DNA of 64,000 bases. Source: Bufo bufo. Taxonomy: Eukaryota; Chordata; Amphibia; Anura; Bufonidae. The notes beneath the pieces are model-generated. The model was given only the letters and a program-made list of their open reading frames with translations. It searched no databases and was not told where the DNA came from. Within the stretch, counting starts at the first letter, position 1; each line of letters starts with the position of its first letter. A program made the translations under genes and the position numbers. The DNA is taken from positions 509,009,444-509,073,443 of the forward strand of contig NC_053390.1 in the NCBI RefSeq assembly GCF_905171765.1, given 5' to 3'. Shown piece after piece: positions 33,092-44,921 of this stretch.

Positions 33092-33630
33092 TGTCACAAC
33101 CAGACAGTTGAGAAGCTCTGACAGGAGCTTTCCAGATCCTCCTCCTTGAGTTTCTTTGTTTTGGTTAAGTTCCTCATCTCGTTAGTCTATCTCAGCTGTC
33201 ATGCAGTTGGACTGATTGCTGCCCTTTAAGTTCCTCCCCAGAATGCAGTAGTGTGCGGCTTATACAACTTCCTGGAGTGTGTGTGCATGCTGTTCCTAGT
33301 TCTCAGTCCACAGTCCCCAGTCGTCTGCAAGATAAGTTCTGTTTATGTATTTATGATTTTCTGTTTTCTGGATCCAGGTGACCCTGACTCCCTCCGTGTC
33401 TGTGTAGGGAGCCGGTGGTCGTGTCCCCTCACTATTGTAGGGTCATCAGGTGTAAGATAGTCGAGGTACGTGGATATGCGCCCATCCACCTTTGGGGTGG
33501 TCGCATAGGCTGAGCAATAAGGGAGAGCGGCAGGTCTCTTGCAGGGGTCTCCCTTTTGTTCCTTAGTTGTGGATCCAGTGAGTCATTGTTCATATTGTAT
33601 TGTCTTGTTTCCTGTACACCATCCGTGACA
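33092..33630 (+). repeat. 5' LTR of gypsy B
   Basis: tgtcacaacc...catccgtgaca, 539 bp. It contains a TATA-like TTTAAG at 33225-33230. About 30 bp further on is gcggcttata (33255-33264), the likely start of the RNA. I find no difference from the 3' LTR by eye. Confidence 0.95.
33255..33264 (+). promoter_or_regulatory. Predicted RNA 5' end / self-primer of gypsy B
   Basis: gcggcttata is the exact reverse complement of the primer-binding site at 33632-33641. It lies 30 nt downstream of TTTAAG, where transcription would begin. In Tf1- and sushi-type elements the first ~11 nt of the RNA fold back to prime reverse transcription. Confidence 0.75.
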
Positions 33631-33631
33631 T

Positions 33632-33641
33632 TATAAGCCGC
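33632..33641 (+). promoter_or_regulatory. Primer-binding site of gypsy B (self-priming type)
   Basis: tataagccgc starts one base after the 5' LTR end (33630). It does not begin TGG, so it does not fit a tRNA CCA end. It is complementary to 33255-33264 over 10 nt. Confidence 0.78.
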
Positions 33642-33657
33642 CAAAACCGTCTCAAGC

Positions 33658-35596
33658 ATGGATCTGGTTTCACTTTTGGCTGAGCGCTTCCAGGGTCTTT
33701 CATTGGAGGTAGCTGATCTCCGTAAGACTTTTTCTCAGTTTCAAGTGACCGGTTCAGCTTGCGTTCATGGAGTTTGTTCTGAGCCTAAGATCTCGCTCCC
33801 GGATACGTTCTCCGGGGGTAGTGAGTATTTTGTGCGTTTTAGAGAGGCTTGCAAACTCCATTTTCGCCTTCTTCCCCATTCCTCTGGTGATGAAGAACGG
33901 AGGGTGGGGATCATTATATCGCTGCTCAGGGGTAACGCTCAATCCTGGGCCTTTTCGCTGCCGGAGGGGGCACGGCCCTTCCGTTCAGTGGATGAATTCT
34001 TTTTAGCCCTGGGTCAGATATATGATGATCCGGATCGTATTGCTCTGGCTGAGTCTAGACTACGTCTGTTATGCCAGGGTAAACAATCCGCAGAGATATA
34101 CTGCTCAGAATTTCGGAGATGGGCAGCTGATACTGGTTGGAATGATGCTGCACTCCGAAGTCAATTTTGCCATGGTCTTTCAGAGAGATTGAAAGATGCA
34201 TTTGCCTTTCATGAGAGACCTACCTCCTTGGATTCTGCTATGTCTCAGGCCGTTCGTATTGACAGGCGTCTTAGAGAGAGAGGAGAGATCTCTCCTTCCT
34301 GTCATACTCAGTCCCGGGACAGTGCAGCGGTCTCTTTCTGTGCGCAGGGGTCTCAGTCGCTGTCAGTCCCTTCTGAGCAGGAGCCCATGCAGCTGGGGTT
34401 GATTGCCTCTGACAATAGAAGATTCAGCCCGCATGGGAGGGTTTGTTTTTGTTGTGGAGGTATAAATCATTTGGCAAATGTTTGTCCCTCTAAGAGATTC
34501 AGGCAGTTTTCTGGGAGTAATAAAGAAACAAAAAGGAAAAAATCTTTTAAAAATGTTCCGTCTGTTACTATTGGCAGGGTTGAGGCGGAAATTGAAGGTT
34601 TTCCGTTTGCTTGTAGTTCCCGTTTTGTCCTGCCTGCTAGGGTGGCGCTAGAGAGCAAAAGCATTTTTTGTGAGATTTTTGTGGATAGTGGAGCAGCTGT
34701 CAATCTCATTGATAATCAATTTGCAATAACTCATGGTTTCCAGGTATGCACTTTGGGAAAGGATATTCCTGTTTTTGCTATTGATTCCGCTCCACTTTCT
34801 CAGAAATCATTAAAGGGCATAGTTCACAATATCCGTTTAATTGTGAGTGATGCTCATGTTGAGGATGTGTCATGTTTCGTCCTTAGCGGTTTGCCTACTC
34901 CTCTAGTGTTGGGGCTACCCTGGCTCACTAAACATAACCCCACCATTGATTGGCAAGCGAGGCAAATAAATGGTTGGAGTGACTTTTGCAGAGAGAATTG
35001 CCTCATGACATCTGTTTCTGAGGTTTCTACTAAGACTGTACCACCTTTCCTCTCTGAATTTTCAGATGTCTTCTCTGAGAGTGGAGTTCAGGATTTGCCC
35101 CCGCACAGGGAGTACGATTGCCCTATTAATCTCATCCCAGGCGCCAAGCTGCCTAAATCTCGTTTATACAATCTTTCCCAACCTGAGAGGGTCGCTATGC
35201 GTGCTTATATCTCTGAGAGTCTGAGAAAAGGACACATACGACCCTCGAAGTCACCTGTTGCCGCTGGTTTTTTCTTTGTTAAGAAAAAAGATGGTTCTTT
35301 AAGACCTTGTCTGGATTTCAGGGAGCTGAACAGTATCACTATTCGTGACCCTTATCCGCTTCCTCTGATCCCGGACCTGTTTAACCAGGTTGTTGGGGCT
35401 AAAGTCTTTTCCAAATTAGACCTAAGAGGGGCATACAACCTGGTTAGGGTCAGAGAAGGAGACGAATGGAAGACGGCTTTCAATACCCCTGAGGGCCATT
35501 TTGAGAATTTGGTTATGCCTTTTGGTTTGATGAATGCCCCAGCCGTTTTTCAGCATTTCGTCAACAGCATTTTTTATCATTTAATGGGAAAATTTG
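33658..35596 (+). pseudogene. Gypsy B gag-protease-RT (first part of a single gag-pol frame)
   Basis: ATG 33658, only 28 bp after the LTR, opens about 646 codons without a stop. Capsid-like region at 80-205 (RRVGIIISLLRGNAQSWAF, EIYCSEFRRWA); CCHC knuckle CFCCGGINHLANVC at 263-276; protease DSGA at 343-346; RT with RLYNLSQPER, KKKDGSLRPCLDFRELN and LVMPFGLMNAPAVFQ. There is no stop or shift between gag and pol, as in Tf1-like elements. The hAT insertion cuts the frame immediately before the catalytic YLDD block, which resumes at 38002. Confidence 0.93.
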
Positions 35597-35880
35597 TAGG
35601 GATGTCCCGATACCGATACCAGTATCGGTATCGGGACCGATACCGGGCATTTGCACGAGTACATGTACTCGTGCAAATGTCCCCGATACCACTGCCGATA
35701 CCTGTGCACCGCTTCTATGTGTCCGTCCGCAGCCCCTGCATCTCCCACAGCTAACAGCTTCAGAGGCAGCAGCAGGCAGTGTAATTGGAGCCTAGAGTGG
35801 AAGCTAGGCCCGCCCCTCCCCACCCTCCAACCAATCAGAGGCAACCAGCACTGACTCACAGCACAGGGAGCGTAGTGCAG

Positions 35881-36145
35881 AGACTCAGAGAATCGTCTGA
35901 CAGTTTATTAGTTAAAAGAATCGAATGAGTCACAGGCCGTGTCACCGAGTCCCTGCCTGACTTCCTGCTCTGCGGCTCCCTGTAAGTCCGTCCAGGGGAA
36001 GGGGGGGCATTATTAGCATAGCATGTAGTGGGGCTGTGTGTGTACAGTGTGCATGTAGCAGAGCAGGAAGTCTGGGGTGACACAGTCTCTGACTCATTCG
36101 ATTCGTTTTAACTAATAAACTCTCAGACGATTCTCTGAGTCCCTG
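35881..36145. repeat. Inverted repeat in the hAT element
   Basis: agactcagagaatcgtctga (35880 on) and its neighbours through gacttcctgctctgc pair with gcagagcaggaag (36056 on) through ctcagacgattctctgagtc (ending about 36142). Arms are about 110 bp with a ~60 bp loop. Confidence 0.8.
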
Positions 36146-36404
36146 CAATAACTATAATTACATCACAGTCTGCTCCACTGCATTCACTGCAGCAGAGCTG
36201 TGTTTGCCAGGAGCGAGTCCCTCTAAAGGTGATAGTGTCTGTCTTCTATGGCCCTGGTCCTTCCCTTCCTGCCTGCAAGCTGCACATTGATCTCTAAAAG
36301 CAGGCATTAGGGCAAGAAGAAATATACATTACTGTATGATGGCCACAAGACTATTATACTGAGGAGGGGGGGCTTCAAAAATTGTTGTCCTCACTCCTTA
36401 CAGT

Positions 36405-37828
36405 AGCGTCTCCTTGTGGCTGCCCCCATACAGTATAGCGTCTCCTTGTTGCTGCCCCCATACAGTGTAACGTCTCCTTGTGGCTGCCCCCATACAGTAT
36501 AACGTCTCCTTGTGGCTGCCCCATACAGTGTAACGTCTCCTTGTGGCTGCCCCCCATACAGTATAACGTCTCCTTGTGGCTGCCCCATACAGTGTAACGT
36601 CTCCTTGTAGCCGCCCCCATACAGTATAGCGTCTCCTTGTTGCTGCCCCCATACAGTGTAACGTCTCCTTGTGGCCGCCTCCATACAGTATAACGTCTCC
36701 TTGTGGCTGCCCCATACAGTGTAACGTCTCCTTGTGGCTGCCCCCCATACAGTGTAACGTCTCCTTGTAGCCGCCCCCATACAGTGTAACGTCTCCTTGT
36801 AGCCGCCCCCATACAGTATAGCGTCTCCTTGTTGCTGCCCCCATACAGTGTAACGTCTCCTTGTGGCCGCCTCCATACAGTATAACGTCTCCTTGTGGCT
36901 GCCCCATACAGTGTAACGTCTCCTTGTGGCTGCCCCCCATACAGTATAACGTCTCCTTGTGGCTGCCCCATACAGTGTAACGTCTCCTTGTGGCTGCCCC
37001 CATACAGTATAACGTCTCCTTGTGGCCGCCCCCCATACAGTATAACGTCTCCTTGTGGCTGCCCCCATACAGTATAACGTCTCCTTGTGGCTGCCCCCAT
37101 ACAGTGTGACGTCTCCTTGTGGCCGCCCCCATACAGTGTAACGTCTCCTTGTGGCCGCCCCCATACAGTGTAACGTCTCCTTGTGGCTGCCCCCCATACA
37201 GTATAACGTCTCCTTGTGGCTGCCCCATACAGTGTAACGTCTCCTTGTGGCTGCCACCATACAGTATAACATCTCCTTGTGGCTGCCCCCATACAGTATA
37301 ACATCTCCATGTGGCTGCCCCCATACAGTATAACGTCTCCTTGTGGCCGCCCCCCATACAGTATAACGTCTCCTTGTGGCTGCCCCCATACAGTATAACG
37401 TCTCCTTGTGGCTGCCCCCATACAGTATAACGTCTCCTTGTGGCTGCCCCCATACAGTATAACGTCTCCTTGTGGCTGCCCCCCATACAGTATAACGTCT
37501 CCTTGTGGCTGCCCCCATACAGTATAACGTCTCCTTGTGGCTGCCCCCATACAGTATAATGTCTCCTTGTGGCTGCCCCCATACAGTATAACGTCTCCTT
37601 GTGGCTGCCCCCATACAGTATAATGTCTCCTTGTGGCTGCCCCCATACAGTATAACGTCTCCTTGTGGCTGCCCCCATACAGTATAACATCTCCTTGAGG
37701 CTGCCCCCATACAGTGTAACGTCTCCTTGTGGCTGCCCCCATACAGTATAACGTCTCCTTGTGGCTGCCCCCATACAGTATAACGTCTCCTTGTGGCTGC
37801 CCCCATACAGTATAACGTCTCCTTGGAA
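36405..37828. repeat. Minisatellite C, ~32-bp unit, about 44 copies
   Basis: Units read tacagtataacgtctccttg then tggctgccccca. Variants are agtgtaac for agtataac and gccgcc for gctgcc; some units are one base shorter or longer. All three minus-strand frames stay open for 455-471 codons because the unit lacks stops in any phase and its period is not a multiple of three, so each frame cycles through the same peptides (GQPQGDVILYG, ATRRRYTVW, SHKETLYCM). Not genes. Confidence 0.95.
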
Positions 37829-37993
37829 TGTTATAGTTCTGTTTTTGGTCCTTTTGGTTGGTCAGTGGTCAGAAAATACATGTGTGTGTATTTTATTGTT
37901 AAAATTAGTATCGGTAATTGGTATCGGTGAGTACTTAAATAAAAGTATCGGTACTCGTACTCAGTCTTAAAAAATGGTATCGGGACATCCCTA

Positions 37994-40270
37994 AAAATTT
38001 GTATTAGTGTATTTGGATGACATTTTGATTTTTTCTCCTGATTTCAAGACTCATAAGGAACATTTACGTCAGGTCTTGCTCATTCTGCGGGAGAATAAAT
38101 TATACGCGAAACTGGAAAAATGTGTGTTTGCGGTTCCAGAAATTCAATTTCTGGGGTTTCTTCTCTCCGCTTCTGGTTTTCGCATGGACCCCGAGAAGGT
38201 CCGCGCTGTGCTTGAGTGGGAGCTTCCTGAGAATCAGAAGGCGCTGATGCGTTTTTTGGGCTTTGCCAATTATTACAGGAAATTTATTTTGAATTATTCC
38301 TCTGTTGTTAAACCACTCACTGATATGACCAGAAAGGGGGTAGATTTTTCTTCCTGGTCGGTAGAGGCGCGTAAGGCCTTTTCTAATATCAAGGAGAGTT
38401 TTGCTTCCGCTCCCATCCTGGTACAACCTGATATTTCGTTACCCTTCATAGTTGAGGTTGATGCTTCTGAGGTAGGGGTGGGTGCGGTCTTGTCTCAGGG
38501 TTCCTCTCCTGCCAAATGGCAACTGTGTGCCTTTTTCTCAAAGAAACTCTCCTCCGCAGAGAGAAATTATGATGTGGGAGATAGGGAATTGTTGGCCATC
38601 AAGTTGGCTTTTGAAGAATGGCGCCATTGGCTAGAGGGAGCCAGACACCCTATTACTGTGTTTACTGACCATAAAAATCTGGCCTACTTGGAGTCAGCCA
38701 AGCGTCTGAACCCGAGACAGGCCAGACGGTCTTTGTTCTTTTAAAGGTTTAATTTTGTTGTCACGTTCCGCCCTGGGGTTAAGAATGTGAAGGCAGATGC
38801 CCTGTCACGTTGTTTTCCGGGAAGTGGGAATTTTGAAGACCCGGGTCCCATTTTGGCTGAAGGTGTGGTGGTCTCTGCTCTTTTTCCTGAATTGGAGGCA
38901 GAGGTGCAGGCAGCCCAGTCAGAGGCTCCTGATCTTTGTCCTCCTGGGAGGTTGTTTGTGCCTCTCGCTTTGAGACACAAGATTTTTAAGGAACACCACG
39001 ATACGGTCCTTGCTGGGCACCCGGGGTCAAGAGCCACACTGGATCTCATCGCTCGGAGATTCTGGTGGCCTGCGCTTCGTAAGTCGGTTGAGGGTTTTGT
39101 GGCAGCTTGCGAGACTTGCGCTCGTGCCAAAGTCCCTCATTCACGGCCATCAGGTCCTCTCCTTCCCTTACCCATTCCTTCCCGTCCTTGGACACATCTG
39201 TCCATGGACTTCATAACGGACTTGCCTCGTTCCTTGGGGAAGACTGTGATTCTGGTGGTGGTGGACCGTTTTAGCAAAATGGTGCATTTCATCCCTTTTC
39301 CTGGTTTGCCCAATGCTAAGACGCTGGCGCAGGCATTTATTGACCACATTGTCAAATTGCATGGTATTCCTTCAGACATAGTCTCTGATAGGGGCACGCA
39401 GTTTGTTTCCAGATTCTGGAAGGCTTTCTGTTCTCGCTTGGGGGTTCGGTTGTCATTCTCTTCTGCTTTCCACCCGCAGTCGAATGGCCAGACAGAGCGC
39501 GTCAATCAGAATCTGAAGACATATCTGCGCTGTTTTGTGGCGGAGAATCAGGAGGATTGGTGTTCTTTTTTGTCCCTTGCTGAGTTTGCTTTAAATAACC
39601 GTCGTCAGGAGTCCTCTGATAAGTCACCATTTTTTGGTGCATATGGGTTTCATCCGCAGTTTGGGACTTTCTCGGGAGAGGGGTCTTCTGGTTTACCTGA
39701 TGAGGACAGATTCTCCTCGTCTTTGTCATCTATTTGGCAAAAGATTCAGGATAATCTAAAGAGCATGAGTGAGAGATATAAGCGTGTGGCAGATAAGAGA
39801 CGTGTGCCTGGTCCGGACCTGAATGTTGGTGATCTGGTGTGGTTGTCTACCAAGAATATCAAATTGAAGGTTCCCTCCTGGAAGTTGGGTTTATTGGGCC
39901 TTACAAGATCCTGTCTGTCATCAATCCTGTTGCCTACCGTCTTGATCTTCCTCAGACTTGGAAGATCCATAATGTTTTTCATAAGTCCTTATTGAAACCT
40001 TATGTTCAACCTATTGTACCCTCGCCTTTGCCTCCTCCTCCGATTATGGTTGATGGAAATCTTGAATTTCAGGTCTCTAGGATTGTGGATTCTCGTCTTG
40101 TCCGCGGTTCCCTCCAGTACCTCGTTCATTGGGAGGGTTATGGTCCTGAGGAGAGGATGTGGGTCCCAGTGACGGACATTAAGGCCACTCGTCTCATCAG
40201 GGCTTTCCATAGGTCCCATCCTGAGAAGGTGGGCCCTGAGTGTCCGGAGTCCACTTGTAGAGGGAGGGGT
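37994..40270 (+). pseudogene. Gypsy B RT C-terminus, RNase H, integrase and chromodomain
   Basis: After the hAT element comes [12 protein letters not shown], then RNase H ([54 protein letters not shown]). TAA 38742-38744 interrupts where gypsy A reads threonine-arginine. Integrase follows from 38787: EHHDTVLAGHPGSR, CETCARAK, then SMDFITDLPR, SDRGTQFVSRFWKAF and NGQTERVNQNL. A short deletion near 39888 shifts the frame, and the GPY/chromodomain part (FIGPYKI, VSRIVDSRLVRGSLQYLVHW) continues at 39839-40270. Two lesions in an element with seemingly identical LTRs. Confidence 0.92.
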
Positions 40271-40272
40271 AC

Positions 40273-40811
40273 TGTCACAACCAGACAGTTGAGAAGCTCT
40301 GACAGGAGCTTTCCAGATCCTCCTCCTTGAGTTTCTTTGTTTTGGTTAAGTTCCTCATCTCGTTAGTCTATCTCAGCTGTCATGCAGTTGGACTGATTGC
40401 TGCCCTTTAAGTTCCTCCCCAGAATGCAGTAGTGTGCGGCTTATACAACTTCCTGGAGTGTGTGTGCATGCTGTTCCTAGTTCTCAGTCCACAGTCCCCA
40501 GTCGTCTGCAAGATAAGTTCTGTTTATGTATTTATGATTTTCTGTTTTCTGGATCCAGGTGACCCTGACTCCCTCCGTGTCTGTGTAGGGAGCCGGTGGT
40601 CGTGTCCCCTCACTATTGTAGGGTCATCAGGTGTAAGATAGTCGAGGTACGTGGATATGCGCCCATCCACCTTTGGGGTGGTCGCATAGGCTGAGCAATA
40701 AGGGAGAGCGGCAGGTCTCTTGCAGGGGTCTCCCTTTTGTTCCTTAGTTGTGGATCCAGTGAGTCATTGTTCATATTGTATTGTCTTGTTTCCTGTACAC
40801 CATCCGTGACA
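40273..40811 (+). repeat. 3' LTR of gypsy B
   Basis: 539 bp, follows gggaggggtac. It ends ccgtgaca and is followed by attaa. It appears identical to 33092-33630 by reading. Confidence 0.95.
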
Positions 40812-41333
40812 ATTAATTTGACATGACCGATCCCTCACGAAGCCATGCTGATATGGCGTTATTTGCTTATTTCCGTTAAGATGCTCTAACATAGCATCTC
40901 TCAGAAAACCTTCAAACAGTTTACCCACAACAGATGTTAAACTTACCGGCCTCTAGTTTCCAGGCTCTGTTTTTGGACCCTTTTTGAATATTGGCACCAC
41001 ATTTGCCATGCGCCAATTCTGTGGGACATTCCCTGTCAGTATAGAGTCCGCAAATATCAGAAATAAGGGTCTAGCTATGACATTACTTAATTCCCTTAGG
41101 ATACGGGGGTGTATGCCATCCGGTCCTGGCGATTTGTCTATTTTAATCTTTTTAAGTCGCTGTTGTACTTCTTCCTGGGTCAGACAGGACACTTTTAATG
41201 GGGAATTTATTTCAACATTCAGCATTTCATCTGACAGTTTATTTTCCTCAGTGAATACATTGGAGAAAAACATATTTAACAGCTTTGCTTTCTCCTCGTC
41301 GCACTCTGCGATTCCCCCCTCATTACTCTTTAA
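40812..41333 (-). pseudogene. CR1 ORF2, N-terminal reverse transcriptase segment
   Basis: Middle piece of ORF2. KSPGPDGIHPRILREL and NWRMANVVPIFKKG are the RT0/RT1 region of CR1-type enzymes. A minus-strand frame opens at 41273. The segment is bounded by gypsy B on the low side (target repeat attaa at 40812-40816) and by TTAA (41330-41333) on the high side. Just after FKKGPKTEPGN the frame changes, a small indel of its own. Confidence 0.88.
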
Positions 41334-44300
41334 CCCCTTAAGGACTCCGTCCTATTTCACCTTAAGGACTTGACCATTTTTTGCAAATCTGACCAGTGTC
41401 ACTTTAAGTGCTGATAACTTTAAAACGCTTTGACTTATCCAGGCCGTTCTGAGATTGTTTTTTCGTCACATATTGTACTTCATGACACTGCTAAAATTGG
41501 GTCAAAAAAGTTAATTTTTTTGCATAAAAAAATACCATATTTACCAAAAAATTTGAAAAATTTGCAAATTTCAAAGTTTCAGTTTCTCTACTTCTGTAAT
41601 ACATAGTAATACCCCCAAAAATTGTGATGACTTTACATTCCCCATATGTCTACTTCATGTTTGTAGCATTTTGGGAATGATATTTTATTTTTTGGGGATG
41701 TTACAAGGCTTAGAAGTTTAGAAGCAGATCTTTAAATTTTTCAGAAATTTACAAAAACCCAATTTTTAGGGACCACTATAGGTCTGAAGTCACTTTGCGA
41801 GGCTTACATAATAGAAACCGTCCAAAAATGACCCCATTCTATAAACTACACCCCTCAAGGTATTCAAAACTAATTTTACAAACTTTGTTAACCCTTTAGG
41901 TGTTGCACAAGAGTTATTGGCAAATGGGGATGAAATTTGCGAATTTCATTTTTTTGCCTAATTTTCCATTTTAACCCATTTTTTCCACTAACAAAGCAAG
42001 GGTTAACAGCCAAACAAGACTGTATCTTTATTGCCCTGACTCTGCCGTTTACAGAAACACCCCATATGTGGCCGTAAACTACTGTACGGGCACACAGTAG
42101 GGCGTAGAGGGAAAGGTGCGCCGTATGGTTTTTGGAAGCCAGATTTTGCTGGACTGGTTTTTTGACACCATGTCCCATTTGAAGCCCCCCTGATGCACCC
42201 CTAGAGTAGAAACTCCATAAAAAGTGACCCCATCTAAGAAACTACACCCCTCAAGGTATTCAAAACTGATTTTACAAACTTTGTTAACCCTTTAGGTGTT
42301 GCACAAGATTTAATGGAAAATAGAGATACAATTTCAAAATTTCACTTTTTTGGCAGATTTTCCATTTTAATATTTTTTTTCCAGTTATAAAGCAAGGGTT
42401 AACAGCCAAACAAAACTCATTATTTATGGCCCTGATTCTGTAGTTTACAGAAACACCCCATATGTGGTCGTAAACTGCTGTACGGGCACACGGCAGGGCG
42501 CAGAAGGAAAGGAATGCCATACGGTTTTTGGAAGGCAGATTTTGCTGGACTTGTTTTTTTGACACCATGTCCCATTTGAAGCCCCCCTGATGCACCCCTA
42601 GAGTAGAAACTCCATAAAAGTGACCCCATCTAAGAAACTACACCCCTCAAGGTATTCAAAACTGATTTTACAAACTTTGTTAACCCTTTAGGTGTTGCAC
42701 AAGATTTAATGGAAAATAGAGATACAATTAAAAAATTTCACTTTTTGGGCAGATTTTCCATTATTATATTTTTTTTCCAGTTACAAAGCAAGGGTTAACA
42801 GCCAAACAAAACTCATTATTTATGGCCCTGAGTCTGTAGTTTACAGTAACACCCCATATGTGGTCGTAAACCGCTGTACGGGCACACGGCAGGGCGCAGA
42901 AGGAAAGGAATGCCATACGGTTTTTGGAAGGCAGATTTTGCTGGACTGTTTTTTTTGACACCATGTGCCATTTGAAGCCCCCCTGATGCACCCCTAGAGT
43001 AGAAACTCCAAAAAAGTGACCCCATTTTAGAAACTACGGGATAGGGTGGCAGTTTTGTTGGTACTAGTTTAGGGTACATATGATTTTTGGTTGCTCTGTA
43101 TTACACTTTTTTGTGCGGCAAGGTGACAAGAAATAGATTTTTTGGCACTTTTTTTTTTTGTTATTTACAACATTCATCTGACAGGTTAGATCATGTGGTA
43201 ATTTTATAGAGCAGGTTGTCACGGACATGGCGATACCTAATATGTATACAATTTATTTTATTTATGTAAGTTTTACACAATGATTTCATTTAAAAAAAAA
43301 AAAAAATGTTTTAGTGTCTCCATAGTCTAAGAGCCATAGTTTTTTCAGTTTTTGGGCAATTATCTTAAGTAGGGTCTCATTTTTTGTGGGATGAGATGAC
43401 GGTTTGATTGGCACTATTTTGGGGTGCATATGACTTTTTGATCGCTTGCTATTACACTTTTTGTGATGTAAGATGACAAAAAATGGCTTTTTTTACACCG
43501 TTTTTTTTTTTTTTAACGGTGGTCACCTGAGGGGTTAGGTCATGTGATATTTTTATAGAGCCGGTTGATACGGACGCGTCGATACCTAATATGTATACTT
43601 TTTATTTATTTATTTAAGTTTTACACAATGATTTCATTTTTGAAACAAAAAAAATCATGTTTTAGTGTTTCCATAGTCTAAGAGCCATAGTTTTTTCAGT
43701 TTTTGGGCGATTAACTTGGGTAGGGTATGATTTTTGCGGGATGAGATGACGGTTTGATTGGTACTATTTTGGCGTACATGCGACTTTTTTGATCACTTTT
43801 ATTACCTTTTTTGGGAAGTAAGGTGGGCAAAATTTCAATTTTCTCATAGTTTTTATTTTTTTATTTTTATGGCATTCACCGTGCGGGGAAATTAACATGA
43901 TCGTTTTATAGATCAGGTCGTTACGGACGCGGCGATACCTAATATGTGTAGTGTATTTTTTATTTTATTTTTTATTCAGTGATAAATGTGTTTTTTTTTT
44001 TATCTTATTTTTTTTCACTTTTTTTTGACCCAGACCCACTTGGTTCTTGAAGATCCAGTGGGTCTGATGTCTGTATAATACAGTACAGTACAGTACACTA
44101 TATAGGGTGCTGTACTGTATTTTACTTACACTTTGTCTGAACAGATCTATGCCTTTAGCATAGATCTGTTCAGCACCATGGACAGCAGGATGCCTGAGAA
44201 GGCGTCCTGTTGCCATGGGAACCTTCCCCGTCTGCTCAGTTGTAGCCACAACTGCGCAGATGGGGAAGGGTAAGGACGGGGCTGTCGGGGGGGCTGTCTG

Positions 44301-44921
44301 GGGGCTCTCTCCCTCTCCCATCGGGGGGCTGCAAAGGCACAGCAGCCCCCTGATGGGAGAGGGAGGGTGCTCCCTGAGCTGTTAAACTTTTCCATACAGC
44401 GGTCCATACGGACCGCTGTATGGAAAGGGTTAAATGGCTGACATCGCATCACCACAATGTGCTGACACCCTGGTATAACCACTGTCCACCAACGATTATT
44501 CAAGGGGAGGTGGGGGATCGCGATCCCGCCTGCCGCACCGCCTGCGACACCCCCCCTGCACCACCCGCCCACATAATATCATTCAGGGGTGCAGGGGGGG
44601 TTAATAAAACTTTATTTCGGGCATTTTAAAGTTTGATCCCCGCGGTCAGAGACCGCGGGGATCAGAATCGGCTAAAAGCGCTGCAAACCGCAGGTCTGAA
44701 TTGACCTGCGGTTTGCTGCGATCGCCGATACAGGGGGGGTCACATGACCCCCCCCCGGCGTTGTGATAGGATGCCGGCTGAATGATTTCAGTCGGCATCC
44801 CGTTCGGATTAACCCCCGGGGCGCCGCAATCTTATTTTAAACTCATGACGTACCGGTACGTCATGGGTCCTTAAGGACTCGGGAACCATGCCGTAACGGT
44901 ACGTCTCAAGTCCTTAAGGGG
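41334..44921. mobile_element. TTAA-target non-autonomous element (piggyBac- or Kolobok-like), 3.6 kb, inside CR1
   Basis: CCCCTTAAGGACT at the left and AGTCCTTAAGGGG at the right are flanked by TTAA (41330-41333 and 44922-44925). There is no transposase. The interior has three ~396-bp units, repeating tgtcccatttgaagcccccc at 42171, 42568 and (altered) 42964. Two ~330-bp diverged repeats of the attacctaatatgtata type follow at 43240-43960. The G/C-rich right end has several perfect short palindromes. A second, smaller member lies at 57296-58896. Confidence 0.9.
44391..44900. repeat. Cluster of short perfect palindromes near the element's right end
   Basis: ttccatacagcggtccatac with its mirrored half (44391-44426), ccccgcggtcagagaccgcg (44638 on), accgcaggtctgaattgacc (44688 on) and tgacgtaccggtacgtca (about 44847-44864). 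Each could extrude a hairpin in single-stranded DNA or RNA. Confidence 0.75.

Larger units (their letters stand above)
35597..37993. mobile_element. hAT-type non-autonomous element inside gypsy B
   Basis: TIRs TAGGGATGTCCCGATACC and its inverse ggtatcgggacatccctaa, minus the last base, are flanked by the 8-bp duplication aaaatttg (35589-35596 and 37994-38001). Eight bases is the hAT signature. 2,397 bp with no transposase. Inside are an inverted-repeat hairpin (35881-36145) and a large 32-bp array. More cggtatcgg words sit near both ends as subterminal repeats. Confidence 0.93.
33092..40811 (+). mobile_element. Gypsy B: chromodomain Ty3/gypsy element with two LTRs, split by a hAT element
   Basis: Two 539-bp LTRs, target duplication attaa (33087-33091 and 40812-40816), self-complementary primer site, single gag-pol frame, integrase and chromodomain. 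It interrupts CR1 ORF2. The interior is split by a 2,397-bp hAT element, which accounts for the 7.7 kb length. Without it the element is about 5.3 kb, normal for Tf1/sushi-like chromoviruses. Confidence 0.95.

Noticed and set aside
33251..33460. 69-codon ORF repeated at 40432-40641
   Set aside because: It lies wholly in the two LTRs of gypsy B; repetition is due to the LTRs, with no family resemblance.
36375..37806. Three overlapping minus-strand proteins of 455-471 residues
   Set aside because: All three are phase-shifted readings of one repeat unit.
36405..37828. CRISPR-like array (32-bp repeats)
   Set aside because: The units are directly contiguous with no unique spacers. It is a minisatellite inside a hAT element in a eukaryotic genome.
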